Shown piece by piece: positions 15,691 to 16,578 of a stretch of 16,578 nucleotides of DNA. Within the stretch, counting starts at the first letter, position 1; every line of letters starts with the position of its first letter. A program made the position numbers and the translations under genes. Below the pieces are notes generated by a model. It made no database searches and was not told where the DNA came from. It was given only the letters and a program-made list of their open reading frames with translations. This DNA is from CAZBQG01 sp964493945 (GTDB taxonomy: Bacteria; Pseudomonadota; Alphaproteobacteria; Rhodospirillales; UBA2165): the NCBI GenBank assembly GCA_964493945.1, contig CAZBQG010000079.1, forward strand, positions 1-16,578, read 5' to 3'.

Positions 15691-16526
15691 CTACTTCCAG
15701 TCGAACTCCGTCATATGGATGATGGTGTCGCTGGTCAGATGGGGTTTCAACTGCACGTCCCAGCTATAAGCGAACACCGTCGGCAAGGTGCCCAGCGGCA
15801 ACAGGAAGCGGCCGTCGTTGAGGCTGTTGAAGACTTGGTTATAGAGTTTCTTGCGCGCCGCCAGATCGTGGATGCCGCGGGCCTGGGTCGCCATTTCCTG
15901 AGATTTGAATCACCCGTATGGTTGCGCCGTTTGTTAACGATGAAGATGCCCATGGTCCCGTCCACATCGGGCATGGAGCCGGACGGATAGATGCTGGTCA
16001 GGGACTGGATTTTTCCGTCGCGGAATGCCTTGCGCATGGCTAGGGTACGCACCACCTTGAGCTCTGCCTTGATGCCCACCTTGCGCAGATAGCCGATGAT
16101 CGCCTGGGCCACGTCACGCATATCGTTGTGCGTCATGACTTCCAGGGAAAAGCCCTTGGGCAGGCCCGCTTCGGCCAGGAGTTTTTTGGCTTTGGCCGGA
16201 TCGTAGCTGACCGGTTTGCTGGTGTGGGTACAGCCGATCACTTCCGGCACACACAAGGCTTGCATGGGGAATGAGGCCTCGCCGTCGGGCATGACGGTCT
16301 TGCGGATTTCATCGCGGTCGATGGCCCGGAACATGGCTTCGCGCACCTTGGGGTTCTTCAGTTCCTGTTTGCCGCTGCGCCCGATGGCATCGACCAGGAA
16401 ATAACCCAGCGTGGCGCTGCCCACCGCCTTGACGGTGATGTTTTTGCGTTTCTTGAGGGACACCGCATTGTTGGTGTCCACGTTGCGCACCACATCCACG
16501 TCACCGGTCAGCAGTTTGGCGAGCTA
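15691..16526 (-). pseudogene. ABC transporter substrate-binding protein, family 5 (DppA/OppA-like), 5'-truncated and frameshifted
   Basis: About 277 C-terminal residues of a periplasmic binding protein of the peptide/nickel family, which normally has 500-540 residues. Recognisable stretches are LAKLLTGDVDVVRNVD, KNPKVREAMFRAIDRDEI (the conserved family-5 core), SYDPAKAKKLLAEAGLPKGF, DMRDVAQAIIGYLRKVGIKAEL and SGSMPDVDGTM. One G is missing at about 15900. Doubling it joins the two frames as HTGDSNLQEMATQARGIHDLAARKKLYNQVF. The 5' end is lost: the reading frame meets TAG at 16524-16526, and beyond it the sequence no longer resembles a binding protein. The gene would import a peptide-like or other organic solute. 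Whether it was intact in the cell upstream of the break is unclear. Confidence 0.85.
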
Positions 16527-16578
16527 GGGTCAGGGCTCATTAATTCAGATAGAAGATAACAATAGCGGCAATGCATAT
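16527..16578. mobile_element. Possible insertion-sequence end interrupting the ABC binding-protein gene
   Basis: The last 52 bp are clearly more AT-rich than the gene they adjoin and cannot be translated as its continuation. They follow CTAG (16524-16527) and begin GGTCAGGGCTCATTAATTC. CTAG fits the YTAR target preference of IS5-group elements, but no transposase and no second end are in the window. A misassembled contig end would look the same. Confidence 0.3.

Noticed and set aside
1..16578. CRISPR arrays, tRNA or rRNA genes, and tandem repeats
   Set aside because: Reading both strands showed no regularly spaced repeats and no tRNA- or rRNA-like sequence.

Overview
The window looks like part of a catabolic accessory region from a moderately GC-rich alphaproteobacterium, plausibly a marine or Rhodospirillales-like lineage. 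This is inferred from a C4-dicarboxylate-type TRAP transporter beside CoA-ester and ring-oxygenase genes, and from the general style of the proteins. No marker gene or RNA gene confirms the taxon. The sequence is draft quality: there is a 10-N gap at 13102-13111, and three genes are broken by what look like single-base homopolymer contractions.

Layout. (1) 72-2484, minus strand: a tight operon of enoyl-CoA hydratase, a thiolase-fold protein without the usual catalytic triad, and a DUF35 OB-fold partner. (2) 2640-4813, plus strand, divergent from operon 1: an MFE-2-like short-chain dehydrogenase and a phthalate-dioxygenase-type Rieske oxygenase, 2 nt apart. (3) 4822-7916, minus strand: a TRAP transporter in the order dctP (broken), dctQ, dctM, with a 12-bp hairpin between dctP and dctQ. 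(4) 8169-12846, plus strand: an orphan molybdenum-hydroxylase large subunit, an ACMSD-like amidohydrolase, a frameshifted enoyl-CoA hydratase/isomerase and a secreted protein of unknown function. (5) 12912-14259, minus strand: a 53-residue unknown protein, the gap, and a LytM/M23-like exported protein with one catalytic His replaced. (6) 14424-15686, plus strand: a second Rieske oxygenase. (7) 15691-16526, minus strand: the 3' half of a family-5 ABC substrate-binding protein, frameshifted and cut off by unrelated AT-rich sequence that may be an insertion-sequence end.

How the genes may work together (inference). Solute-binding components (TRAP, ABC) would capture an organic acid or related compound. 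Rieske and molybdenum hydroxylases would oxidise it, and the amidohydrolase could decarboxylate or hydrolyse an intermediate. The enoyl-CoA hydratases, the hydroxyacyl-CoA-type dehydrogenase and the thiolase/DUF35 pair would shorten a CoA-linked chain. The thiolase/DUF35 pair most resembles the Ltp2/ChsH2-type retro-aldolases of steroid side-chain breakdown, so the last step may be an aldol cleavage and not a thiolysis. The substrate cannot be read from the sequence. No reductase or ferredoxin for the oxygenases, no FeS or FAD subunit for the molybdenum enzyme, no acyl-CoA ligase and no regulator lies in the window.
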